Shown here in pieces: positions 42,904 to 50,637 of a DNA stretch of 64,000 nt. The first letter of the stretch is position 1. Every line of letters starts with the position of its first letter. The notes under the pieces are model-generated. The model did no database searches. It was not told the DNA's origin and saw only the letters and a program-made list of their open reading frames with translations. The stretch spans positions 233,540-297,539 of the forward strand of contig CAYSMF010000001.1 of assembly GCA_964432155.1 (NCBI GenBank). The letters run 5' to 3'. Position numbers and translations under genes: made by a program. Source of the DNA: UBA10438 sp964432155 (GTDB lineage: Bacteria > Bacteroidota > Ignavibacteria > Kapaibacteriales > Kapaibacteriaceae).

Positions 42904-43550
42904 TACTTTTCCTCAACTGGTTGTTGTGCTGGTTCCTGTGTTGGGGCGGTTCCATCACCTGCTTCTGCTGGCTTTGGCTCCTTCTTCTTTACCGGCTTCT
43001 TGATGTCAGGCGCGAGCATGACTCCAAGGAAGCGTCCTTCCATTCGCATCGGCTGATCGATCTTGGCAACATCGGCAAGGGCATCAATGAAGCGCTGGAG
43101 CAACTCTTCGCCGAGTTCCTTGTGCAGGATCTCGCGCCCCTTGAACATCACGGTAGCCTTGACCTTATGTCCCTCTTCAAGAAACTCACGAGCGTGACGT
43201 GTCTTGAAGTCAAAATCGTGCGTGTCAGTTCCCGCTTTAAATCGAACTTCCTTGAGCGTCGAATGCGACTGCGCCTTCTTCTGCTGCTTTTCCCGCTTGG
43301 TCTGTTCGTAAATGAACTTACCATAGTCGATGATCTTGCATACCGGCGGATTCGCCTGTGGTGCAATCTCTACAAGGTCGAGTTCGCGCTCAAGTGCAAT
43401 ACGAAGAGCTTCGCGCCGAGGAAGCACGCCAAGCGCACCACCCTGGGCATCAACAACACGCAGTTCAGGTGCACTGATCTCGTCGTTGATCTTGTGTTTT
43501 CGTTGTGGTTCCTGACGCGGACCTTGCGGCGGGATGTACGGACGCCTCAA
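42903..43550 (-). CDS. infC: Translation initiation factor IF-3
   Basis: IF-3 prevents premature subunit joining and proofreads start-codon choice. The protein has the N-domain (INDEISAPELRVVDAQGG, then PPVCKIIDYGKFIYEQ), a Lys/Arg-rich linker, the C-domain with EVRFKAGTDTHDFDFKTRHA and KVKATVMFKGREI, and a Pro/Lys/Glu-rich tail of about 35 residues that is longer than usual. No ATG lies near the conserved start. I chose the TTG at 43550 (215 residues), preceded by GAAGG 5 nt away. An earlier in-frame TTG at 43595 falls inside the promoter. Non-ATG starts are characteristic of infC and underlie its autoregulation. Confidence 0.92.
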   Translation of the reverse strand: MRRPYIPPQGPRQEPQRKHKINDEISAPELRVVDAQGGALGVLPRREALRIALERELDLVEIAPQANPPVCKIIDYGKFIYEQTKREKQQKKAQSHSTLKEVRFKAGTDTHDFDFKTRHAREFLEEGHKVKATVMFKGREILHKELGEELLQRFIDALADVAKIDQPMRMEGRFLGVMLAPDIKKPVKKKEPKPAEAGDGTAPTQEPAQQPVEEK

Positions 43551-43592
43551 ACGGACCTTCGAGTAAAATGGATGAACTTCTCGCAAAGAACG

Positions 43593-43625
43593 CAAAGATA
43601 AGTCTTAAAAGGGGTTACGTCCAAA
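43593..43625 (-). promoter_or_regulatory. Bacteroidota-type promoter of the infC operon
   Basis: On the - strand TTTG (43622-43625), a 21-nt spacer, then TATCTTTG (43593-43600) match the TTTG-N19-21-TAnnTTTG consensus of the Bacteroidota primary sigma factor exactly. Transcription would begin near 43588, leaving a leader of roughly 38 nt before the TTG start of infC. It lies between divergent infC and lon. Confidence 0.7.
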
Positions 43626-43689
43626 TGGCACGACGATCGTGTTCTGCGTCCTTCGTAATTTTATGATCTTCTCTACGTCTACCACCCCC

Positions 43690-46134
43690 ATGATTGATAA
43701 ATCCGACGTTCTCGATTCGATTGAACAGGCCGAACGGCGCACCCCTGCCTTCCCTGCCAGCATGCCAGTGCTTCCCCTGCGGGACATTGTTATCTACCCC
43801 CACATGATCTTTCCGGTCCTGATCGGCCGTTCTTCGTCGCTGAAGGCTGTTGCCGAGGCGCTGGAGCGCGATAAGTTCATCTTGGTGGTAGCCCAAAAGC
43901 AGGCTTCCACCGAGGAGGCAGGATTCGACGACATCTACACGGTTGGCACGGTAGCCAAGATCTTGCAGGTCATGCGCCTGCCCAACAACCTGCTCAAGGT
44001 CCTCGTCGAGGGCACCGTTACAGCAAAGGTTGTTGGCCCGGTCAAAACGGAACCCTACCTGGAGGCAACCGTCGAGGTCGTCTCGCCAATTGTCAACGAA
44101 AAAGATCGCAGTCTCAAAGCTCTGGTGCGCCATGCGACAGAGCTGTTCGAGGAGTACGTCAAGGACAATCGAAACCTTCCTCCCGAAGTCTTGGGGGCGT
44201 TCCAGAATCTTGAAGATCCGGTACGAAAGCTCTACTACGCAGCTGCGAACGTGACGCAGAAGGTCGATGTAAAGCAGCGCATTCTTGATGCTGAGGATGT
44301 GAAGGCGCAGTACTACGAGCTCGTGCAAATGCTCTCAAACGAGCTTGAGCTCCTGCGTCTTGAGGTCGAGATCGACACCAAGGTGCAGGATCAGATTCAG
44401 AAGTCGCAACGCAAGTACTTCATCCAAGAACAAATCCGCGCGCTGCAAACAGAGCTCGGCGAAGAAGATGAGGGTGGACCAGAACTTGGCCCGCTGCGCG
44501 AGCTTCTCGACAAAGCACAACTCCCTGATGGCATTCGTGCGAAGATCACGGAAGAGTTCGATCGTCTAAAGCGGACGCCATCGATGTCGCCAGAGTTTAG
44601 CGTCAATCGCACGTGGCTTGAATGGATCGGCAACGTACCATGGGCAACGAAGACCGATGACGATCTTGACATCGCAAATGCACGTGGCATCCTTGATGCC
44701 GACCACTACGATCTCGAAAAACCGAAAGAGCGCATCCTCGAATACATCTCGGTCTTGAATCTGGTCGGTGCATTGCGCGGACAGATCCTTTGTTTCGTTG
44801 GACCTCCAGGCGTTGGAAAGACCTCGCTTGCAAAGTCGATCGCACGCGCACTCGGACGCAAGTTCGTTCGCCTCTCACTCGGTGGTGTGCGCGATGAAGC
44901 CGAAATCCGTGGACACCGCCGCACCTATATCGGTGCAATGCCGGGCAAGATCATTCAGTCGATGAAGAAGGCTGGTTCGATCAACCCTGTGATTCTGCTT
45001 GACGAAATCGACAAGATGTCGATGGACTTCCGCGGTGATCCGAGCGCGGCACTGCTTGAGGTTCTCGACCCTGAACAGAACACAACATTTAGCGATCACT
45101 ACCTCGAAGTCGATTACGATCTCTCGAATGTGCTGTTCATCGCTACGGCGAACGTGATGTACGATATTCCGGGTCCACTGCTTGATCGCCTCGAAGTGAT
45201 TGAGCTCTCGAGTTATCTCGAGCCTGATAAGGTGCAAATCGCCAAGCAGTATATCGTGCCAAAGCAACTCGAGCGTCACGGTCTGAAGGACTTCGATGTG
45301 ACGTTCACCGACGCTGCTCTGTTGAAGATTGTTCGCGAGTATACACGCGAGGCCGGCGTTCGCTCACTTGAACGCGAGATCGCCAGCATCCTCCGCAAGC
45401 TCGCGATGGAGATCGTGAGTGCAGCTTCGAAGAAGGCATCATCGAAGGCCGGCACAACCAAGGCAATCGCCAAGCTCGCATCGCAGCGTTCGTGGGTAGT
45501 CGACGAGAAGGCTGTCGAACGCCACCTGCGAGCACCGAAGTACAAGGTGAAGGCAGAGGAACTCAGCGACAAGGTTGGTGTGGCTACGGGGCTGGCATGG
45601 ACCTCGATGGGTGGCGACACGCTCCCGGTCGAAGTAACCATCATGCCAGGGCCGGAGCGCTTGACGCTCACCGGAAAACTCGGCGACGTCATGAAGGAAT
45701 CGGCGATGGCAGCGCTATCGTACCTCCGTAGCACAGCCGCAATGTTCAATCTCGATCCAGACTTTGCCAAGGGCAAGGAGCTTCACATTCACGTTCCCGA
45801 GGGAGCAATCCCTAAGGATGGTCCATCGGCAGGTATCACCATGACCCTCGCCCTGCTGTCGGCTGCGAGCGGACGTGCATTGCGTGGCGACGTGGCGATG
45901 ACCGGCGAAGTAACCCTCCGTGGCAACGTCCTACCGATCGGTGGATTGAATGAGAAGCTGCTGGCTGCCCGTCGGGCTGGTATGACAACCGTTCTTGTCC
46001 CGAAAGACAACAAGAAGGACGTTCTGGAACTCTCTCCCCAAGTCACCGAAGGCCTTACCATTGCCTACGTCGGACACATCTCTGAAGCGGTCAAGGTGGC
46101 CTTCCGGGATGCAAAACCTGCACGTAAGCGGTAA
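43690..46134 (+). CDS. lon: ATP-dependent protease Lon (LonA)
   Basis: A complete 814-residue LonA. The N-terminal substrate domain starts VLPLRDIVIYPHM. A coiled coil precedes the AAA module with Walker A GPPGVGKTS, Walker B PVILLDEIDKM and the sensor region. The C-terminal serine protease domain has the Ser-Lys dyad in PKDGPSAGIT and GGLNEKLLAARRAG. A Lys/Ala/Ser-rich stretch (about residues 578-600) sits between the AAA lid and the protease domain, longer than in most LonA. The ATG at 43690 is favoured; one at 43663 is also in frame. Lon degrades misfolded and regulatory proteins in the cytoplasm. Confidence 0.97.
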   Translation: MIDKSDVLDSIEQAERRTPAFPASMPVLPLRDIVIYPHMIFPVLIGRSSSLKAVAEALERDKFILVVAQKQASTEEAGFDDIYTVGTVAKILQVMRLPNNLLKVLVEGTVTAKVVGPVKTEPYLEATVEVVSPIVNEKDRSLKALVRHATELFEEYVKDNRNLPPEVLGAFQNLEDPVRKLYYAAANVTQKVDVKQRILDAEDVKAQYYELVQMLSNELELLRLEVEIDTKVQDQIQKSQRKYFIQEQIRALQTELGEEDEGGPELGPLRELLDKAQLPDGIRAKITEEFDRLKRTPSMSPEFSVNRTWLEWIGNVPWATKTDDDLDIANARGILDADHYDLEKPKERILEYISVLNLVGALRGQILCFVGPPGVGKTSLAKSIARALGRKFVRLSLGGVRDEAEIRGHRRTYIGAMPGKIIQSMKKAGSINPVILLDEIDKMSMDFRGDPSAALLEVLDPEQNTTFSDHYLEVDYDLSNVLFIATANVMYDIPGPLLDRLEVIELSSYLEPDKVQIAKQYIVPKQLERHGLKDFDVTFTDAALLKIVREYTREAGVRSLEREIASILRKLAMEIVSAASKKASSKAGTTKAIAKLASQRSWVVDEKAVERHLRAPKYKVKAEELSDKVGVATGLAWTSMGGDTLPVEVTIMPGPERLTLTGKLGDVMKESAMAALSYLRSTAAMFNLDPDFAKGKELHIHVPEGAIPKDGPSAGITMTLALLSAASGRALRGDVAMTGEVTLRGNVLPIGGLNEKLLAARRAGMTTVLVPKDNKKDVLELSPQVTEGLTIAYVGHISEAVKVAFRDAKPARKR

Positions 46135-46139
46135 GAATA

Positions 46140-46171
46140 TTTGGAGGTTCGGGACTTTTCCCCTACTTTTG
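46140..46171 (+). promoter_or_regulatory. Bacteroidota-type promoter of rpmG
   Basis: TTTG at 46140-46143, a 20-nt spacer and TACTTTTG at 46164-46171 match both elements of the consensus and its spacing exactly. Expected transcription start is near 46176, giving a leader of about 39 nt before the rpmG ATG. The promoter lies directly after the lon stop codon. Confidence 0.7.
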
Positions 46172-46214
46172 TTGTTCGCAGCATTACCATCGAGACTACA
46201 CGGAGTACACAGTC

Positions 46215-46394
46215 ATGGCCAAGAAGGGCGCACGCGTCATCATCACGCTCGAATGCACGGAAGCCAAAGGTGAAGGCAAGCCAGCATCGCGTTACACGAC
46301 GATGAAGAACAAGCAAAACACCACGGAACGTCTTGAAATCAAGAAGTACAATCCGTTCCTGAAGCGTCATACGGTACACAAGGAAATCCGCTAA
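46215..46394 (+). CDS. rpmG: 50S ribosomal protein L33
   Basis: A 59-residue ribosomal protein. The start MAKKGARVIITLECTEAKG, then RYTTMKNKQNTTERLEIKKY and NPFLKRHTVHKEIR is the L33 sequence pattern end to end. The C-x-x-C zinc pairs are absent, so it is the zinc-free type. It has its own promoter and ends at a hairpin, so it appears monocistronic. No rpmB (L28) neighbour is present, although the two are often paired. Confidence 0.95.
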   Translation: MAKKGARVIITLECTEAKGEGKPASRYTTMKNKQNTTERLEIKKYNPFLKRHTVHKEIR

Positions 46395-46424
46395 GTCGGA
46401 CTCCTCTACCTATTGCATTCTCAG

Positions 46425-46461
46425 CAGCCTCGACTGTTTTCAGTCGGGGCTGTTTCGTTTT
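46425..46461 (+). terminator. Rho-independent terminator of rpmG
   Basis: A 12-bp stem CAGCCTCGACTG against CAGTCGGGGCTG with one T-G wobble, a TTTT loop, and TTTCGTTTT after the stem. It starts 30 nt past the rpmG stop and its tail reaches the stop codon of the convergent MazG-like gene. Confidence 0.85.
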
Positions 46462-46795
46462 AGATATCGGTTGTGATCGAGGTGCGGATGCGTGGGAGCT
46501 TCGCAGCAACCGCTGCGGCGAGGTCGATGCCCCGCGCATTACAAAAGTTCATCAACGAAATCAGCACATCTGCGGCCTCGTCTGCAACATGCGCTTCATC
46601 GACTGGCGACCCGCGCCAGCGCTTCTTTTCGAGATTGGCCAATTCACCCGTCTCACCGCTGAGCTCGAGCGCAAAGAACTCCGGAGGTCGTGCGATAAAG
46701 CACGCTGATTGATAGGCATCGAATGCCTGTTGTACCGGTGCAAGCCCTTGCTCAACCTGTGCAATCAGGTCGTGGCATAACGGATGGATGCTCAT
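46460..46795 (-). CDS. MazG-like nucleotide pyrophosphohydrolase
   Basis: A 111-residue all-alpha NTP pyrophosphohydrolase. The ExxE-type metal motif appears as LELSGETGELANLEKKRWRG, and the second helix as ADEAADVLISLMNFCNARGIDL, giving the E-x-x-E and E-x-x-D ligand pattern of the MazG superfamily. It probably hydrolyses non-canonical or excess (d)NTPs. It overlaps the stop of the response-regulator gene by 4 nt, so they are co-transcribed. Confidence 0.88.
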   Translation of the reverse strand: MSIHPLCHDLIAQVEQGLAPVQQAFDAYQSACFIARPPEFFALELSGETGELANLEKKRWRGSPVDEAHVADEAADVLISLMNFCNARGIDLAAAVAAKLPRIRTSITTDI

Positions 46796-47508
46796 ATCTC
46801 CCCCTCTTTCTCCCCGTCATCGTCGCCCTCAGCAGGCCCACCATCGCGCATGCGATAGCCAACACCACGAACGCTCGTTACAAGTTGTGACTGACCTGGC
46901 TTTTCAATCTTTTGACGAATGCGCTTGATATAGACGTCGATGATGTTCGACTCAGGATCGAAGTTGTGCTTCCATACGTGCTGCATGATCATCGAACGCG
47001 AAAGGATCCGATCCTTGTTGCGCATCAGGTACTCAAGCAAGGCGTATTCTTTTGTGGTGAGCTCAATCTCCTTTTCGTCGCGGTACGCAAAGTGCGTGAC
47101 AAGATCCAACGTCAGATCGCCACACTGGAGCTTCGTGGTCTTCTCCGGAGTCGACCGACGAAGGATCGAGCGAAGTCGCGCTGCCAGCTCCTCGAAGTGG
47201 AACGGCTTCGAGAGGTAATCATCAGCGCCAAGATCCAGACCCTGCACACGGTCCTCCATCGAACCTCGAGCGGTCAGCATTAACACAGGTGTGGCATTCC
47301 CCTCTGCACGGAGCGCACGAAGCACGCTGTAACCATCAAGCTTTGGAAGCATGACGTCAAGCACGATAGCATCGAACACATTGTGCAGTGCCAGATCTAA
47401 TCCGGCCTGACCATCAGATGCCGTCTCCACAACGTAGCGCTCTTCTTCAAGCCCCCGTTGAATGAAGCTGGCAACCTTTCGTTCATCTTCGATAACGAGA
47501 ATACGCAT
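46792..47508 (-). CDS. OmpR/PhoB-family response regulator (orphan)
   Basis: A 238-residue two-component regulator. The receiver domain begins MRILVIEDERKV and carries the phosphoacceptor Asp in IVLDVMLPKLDG, the Thr in LMLTARG and the Lys in SKPFHFEEL. The C-terminal winged helix contains ELTTKEYALLEYLMRN and IIDVYIKRIRQKIE, then VRGVGYRM. An acidic tail ends the protein. The ATG at 47508 starts the conserved domain. No sensor kinase gene is nearby, so its partner is encoded elsewhere. The 36-nt gap to divergent holB holds an inverted repeat that could be its operator. Confidence 0.93.
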   Translation of the reverse strand: MRILVIEDERKVASFIQRGLEEERYVVETASDGQAGLDLALHNVFDAIVLDVMLPKLDGYSVLRALRAEGNATPVLMLTARGSMEDRVQGLDLGADDYLSKPFHFEELAARLRSILRRSTPEKTTKLQCGDLTLDLVTHFAYRDEKEIELTTKEYALLEYLMRNKDRILSRSMIMQHVWKHNFDPESNIIDVYIKRIRQKIEKPGQSQLVTSVRGVGYRMRDGGPAEGDDDGEKEGEI

Positions 47509-47514
47509 GGGGGC

Positions 47515-47536
47515 AAGATACAACGGACCGTATCTT
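47515..47536. promoter_or_regulatory. Inverted repeat between divergent response-regulator and holB genes
   Basis: AAGATAC-N8-GTATCTT is a perfect 7-bp inverted repeat filling much of the 36-nt gap. Each arm contains TATCTT, so in each direction it resembles a degraded TAnnTTTG -7 box (TATCTTGC leftward, TATCTTCG rightward) 5-6 nt from the respective ATG. It may be two back-to-back leaderless promoters, or an autoregulatory operator. Confidence 0.45.
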
Positions 47537-47544
47537 CGTGACGT

Positions 47545-48687
47545 ATGAGATGGTCCTCAATCCTCGGTCAGGAACGCGTTGTTCAGATGCTCCAACGGTG
47601 CATCATCGATCACCGGATCCCGCAAGCACTTCTCCTGACTGGTCGGGAGGGGGCAGGCACTGTCGCTCTCGCACTAGCAATGGCGCGCACAGTCAACTGT
47701 CACCACCCGTTAACAACGGAAACATCAGTAGAGCCCTGCGAGGCGTGTCCGTCGTGCATTCAATCGTCGACGCTGCAACACACCAACATCAAACTCATTA
47801 TGGCGCTTCCCGCTGGGAAAGCCGATACAGAAGAGGATGTTGCCGATGACGTTGTCGAGGCTCTTCGCGATGTTCTCCAGGCCGTTGCTGAAGATCCATA
47901 CACACGCGTGCGACTGCCAAATGCGTCAATGATCCGCATTGGACAGATTCGCGAGGCCAAACGCATGTTGTCGCTCTCGGCAGCGCAAGAGGGTCGTCGT
48001 GTCGTGATCATCGTCAACGCAGAAGAGATGAATGTCGAGGCATCGAATGCCTTTCTGAAGACGCTTGAAGAGCCCCATGACGACGTCACGATCATTCTGA
48101 CAACATCACGTCCTGAGCGTCTCCTGCAGACAATTGTATCGCGGTGTCAAGAGTTGATTGTGCCGCCCCTTTCCGATGCGACAGTCATCAATGCGCTGAC
48201 CCAGCGCGGACTCTGCACGCCGGAGGAAGCGGCCCTTGTAGCGCCGTTTGCGGAGGGCGACATTCAGCGAGCCGCAGATTTCGTCTCCGAGGATGTGCGA
48301 GGGCTACGCACGTCGGCGCTCGCCTTGTTGCGTGCTGCGCTTCGCGGAAAAGACTATCGTAATGCACTTGCCGATGCGGTGGCCGAGATTGGCGACGAGC
48401 GGAGCAAAGCGAAGGCTGAGGCTACACTCTCGTTGTTAGCCGTGTGGTTGCGCGATGCGTATGCGTTAGCACTAGGTGGACCAGATGTACGCCTTGTGAA
48501 TGCCGACGATCGTTCTGCACTTGAAAAGTTCGCTGCTGCATTTGGCTCTGCCGATCTTCCATCGGTCATCAGCGTGATTGAGCGTGCCTCACGCGACATC
48601 CAGCGTAACACCTCGATCACACTCACCCTACTGACTGCGATGATGGATATTCGTGGCATCATCGCTCGTACACGCTCTGCTGCCTAG
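47545..48687 (+). CDS. holB: DNA polymerase III delta' subunit-like clamp-loader protein
   Basis: A 380-residue AAA+ clamp-loader subunit. The N-terminus WSSILGQERVVQMLQRCI and HRIPQALLLTGREG are typical. The zinc module is C-x13-C-x2-C-x2-C (ending EPCEACPSC). Then come IRIGQIREAKRML, VVIIVNAEEMNVEASNAFLKTLEEP and the SRC motif in IVSRCQEL. The Walker A reads GREGAGTV instead of GxxGxGKT, losing the Lys, as expected of a non-hydrolysing delta' stator. It starts divergently from the response regulator. Its stop codon shares the CTAG palindrome with the uvrC stop on the other strand. Confidence 0.88.
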   Translation: MRWSSILGQERVVQMLQRCIIDHRIPQALLLTGREGAGTVALALAMARTVNCHHPLTTETSVEPCEACPSCIQSSTLQHTNIKLIMALPAGKADTEEDVADDVVEALRDVLQAVAEDPYTRVRLPNASMIRIGQIREAKRMLSLSAAQEGRRVVIIVNAEEMNVEASNAFLKTLEEPHDDVTIILTTSRPERLLQTIVSRCQELIVPPLSDATVINALTQRGLCTPEEAALVAPFAEGDIQRAADFVSEDVRGLRTSALALLRAALRGKDYRNALADAVAEIGDERSKAKAEATLSLLAVWLRDAYALALGGPDVRLVNADDRSALEKFAAAFGSADLPSVISVIERASRDIQRNTSITLTLLTAMMDIRGIIARTRSAA

Positions 48688-50558
48688 TCTGTCGAGGCTT
48701 CCGATCCTTCGCTTGCAGCGTCATCGAAATGACGTCGTATTGCTGTTGCCACTGCATCACCGACGACTGTGGCGAGCTGCTCATGTGATGCCTGGCGCAC
48801 CTGTTCAAGAGAACCCAGGGCTGTGAGCAGCTTCTTTGCTCTCGTTGCTCCAACACCCGGAATATCCGTGAGCCCTGTTTGCAGTGTCCGTTTCGATCGC
48901 AATGTGCGGTGGTAGGTGATCGCAAAACGGTGTGCTTCGTCGCGTGCCTGCTGCAACAGACGCAGACTTGGTGACGATTTGGCGATGTAGAGAGGGGTTG
49001 ACGATGTGGGCACGAACACTTCTTCAAGACGTTTCGCAAGACCGATAACGGTAAAACGGCCGACCAAGCCCAGAGCCGCGAGCACTTCCATCGCATGCGA
49101 AAGCTGTCCCTTACCCCCGTCAATAATCAACAAATCGGGTAATGGTTGTTCTTCTGCGAGAGCACGTGAGAATCTTCGAGTGAGTACCTCCTTCATAGCC
49201 TCGAAGTCGTCATTGCCGTCAAGTGTTCGAAGCTTGTAATGTCGGTACTCTGATTTCTTTGGTTTTCCATCGACGAAGACAACCATCGACGAAACATAGT
49301 CTGTGCCTTGCATGTGCGAGTTATCGAAGCACTCGATCCTACGCGGCATGCGTTCCATCCGCAGGTCTGCCTGCAACGTCATGATCGCCTTGGGCAACGA
49401 CTGATCGAGCTGTGCTTGGTGCATCAGTCGTTCACGGAGCAACACGTCGGCGTTCATCTCTGCCATCTGCAGAACCTTCTTCTTGTCGCCGATCTTGGGC
49501 ACGATCAGATGAACTACCCGCCCCTTGACCTGTGCAAGGTAGGCTTCCATCACATCGGCGTCTTCGATCTCGCATGGCAGAAGCACCTCTTCGGGCAGTT
49601 GCTCGGCATCGAGATACCAGCGCTCAAGGGCCTGCCGCACAATCTCGGCATCAGAGCTATCTCGTGCAGATGTCACAAATACGTGACGCTTCCCTACCAG
49701 TTTTCCATCACGGATTGTGAGGAGCACGATACATGCTTGGGATTCGCCACGCGCCATCGCTACAACGTCGCGGTCGACCTCATCGGTGGTAACAACCTTT
49801 TGTTTCGCCGTATAGTCCCGAAGCAATTGTAAACGACGGCGAATGTCGGCAGCATCTTCAAATCGCAGCTGCTCAGCAAGCTCATGCATGCGATGCTCTA
49901 GCTCGCGCTCGAGATCCTTGGTCTTTCCTTGTAATACACGGTGCACGTCGCGGATGTGCTGTCCGTAGTGCTCTCTACCAACGTGAGCCTCGCATGGACC
50001 TTCACACTTACGGATGTGATAGTCGAGGCATACACGATACTTCCCTGCTGCAACAGAGGTCTCGGTAAGAGGCAGCTCGCATGACCGCAATGGGAACACC
50101 GAACGGAGTGTCTTCAGCAATCCATACAGATACGTGCCATCAGTATAGGGTCCGTAGTATGTGCTGCCATCACGGATGACGCGTCGGGTTGAGAAGACGC
50201 GTGGAAACTCCTCACGCGTAATGCGGATGTAGGGATACGACTTATCGTCCTTCAAGAGGATGTTGTACTTCGGCTTGTGCTCCTTGATCAAGGTATTCTC
50301 AAGGATGAGTGCCTCAACCTCCGTATCGGTCACAATGGTCTCAACATCGACAATACGCATCATCAGTGCTCGTGTCTTGGCGTCAACTGGACGGCCTTCC
50401 TGGAAGTAGGACTTGACCCGGGCGCGAAGGTTTTTCGCCTTGCCAACGTAGATGATGGTGCCCTGTGCGTCACGATGGAGGTACACCCCTGGACGCGTAG
50501 GTAACCCCGCGACTTTCTGCAGGAGCTCATCGGAGTGTTGACGTTGTGCATCAGCCAT
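48684..50558 (-). CDS. uvrC: Excinuclease ABC subunit UvrC
   Basis: The dual-incision nuclease of nucleotide excision repair, 624 residues. It has the GIY-YIG domain (TRPGVYLHRDAQG, then IIYVGKAKNLRARVKSYF), a Cys-rich region, the UVR helix pair (LEHRMHELAEQLRFEDAADI), the RNase-H-like domain (RIECFDNSHMQGT, then LLIIDGGKGQL) and tandem HhH (LTDIPGVGATRAKKLLTALG) followed by a short tail. It begins with ATG at 50558, and a -7 box ends 4 nt upstream. It is convergent with holB with shared stop bases. Confidence 0.97.
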   Translation of the reverse strand: MADAQRQHSDELLQKVAGLPTRPGVYLHRDAQGTIIYVGKAKNLRARVKSYFQEGRPVDAKTRALMMRIVDVETIVTDTEVEALILENTLIKEHKPKYNILLKDDKSYPYIRITREEFPRVFSTRRVIRDGSTYYGPYTDGTYLYGLLKTLRSVFPLRSCELPLTETSVAAGKYRVCLDYHIRKCEGPCEAHVGREHYGQHIRDVHRVLQGKTKDLERELEHRMHELAEQLRFEDAADIRRRLQLLRDYTAKQKVVTTDEVDRDVVAMARGESQACIVLLTIRDGKLVGKRHVFVTSARDSSDAEIVRQALERWYLDAEQLPEEVLLPCEIEDADVMEAYLAQVKGRVVHLIVPKIGDKKKVLQMAEMNADVLLRERLMHQAQLDQSLPKAIMTLQADLRMERMPRRIECFDNSHMQGTDYVSSMVVFVDGKPKKSEYRHYKLRTLDGNDDFEAMKEVLTRRFSRALAEEQPLPDLLIIDGGKGQLSHAMEVLAALGLVGRFTVIGLAKRLEEVFVPTSSTPLYIAKSSPSLRLLQQARDEAHRFAITYHRTLRSKRTLQTGLTDIPGVGATRAKKLLTALGSLEQVRQASHEQLATVVGDAVATAIRRHFDDAASEGSEASTD

Positions 50559-50562
50559 GACG

Positions 50563-50592
50563 CAAAACTATGTTCTGGGAGTGGTCCTCAAA
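50563..50592 (-). promoter_or_regulatory. Promoter of uvrC
   Basis: On the - strand TTTG (50589-50592), an 18-nt spacer and TAGTTTTG (50563-50570), then CGTC and the ATG. The -7 box is an exact consensus match; the spacing is 1 nt below the usual range. The predicted transcription start coincides with the start codon, suggesting a leaderless mRNA. Confidence 0.5.
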
Positions 50593-50637
50593 CGGCAAAA
50601 CGTATATTACCGGAGCTTTTTTGTGAGGACATGATTA

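Noticed and set aside
43656..43663. TAATTTTA before lon as a -7 box
   Set aside because: It lacks the final G of TAnnTTTG and has no TTTG at the right distance.
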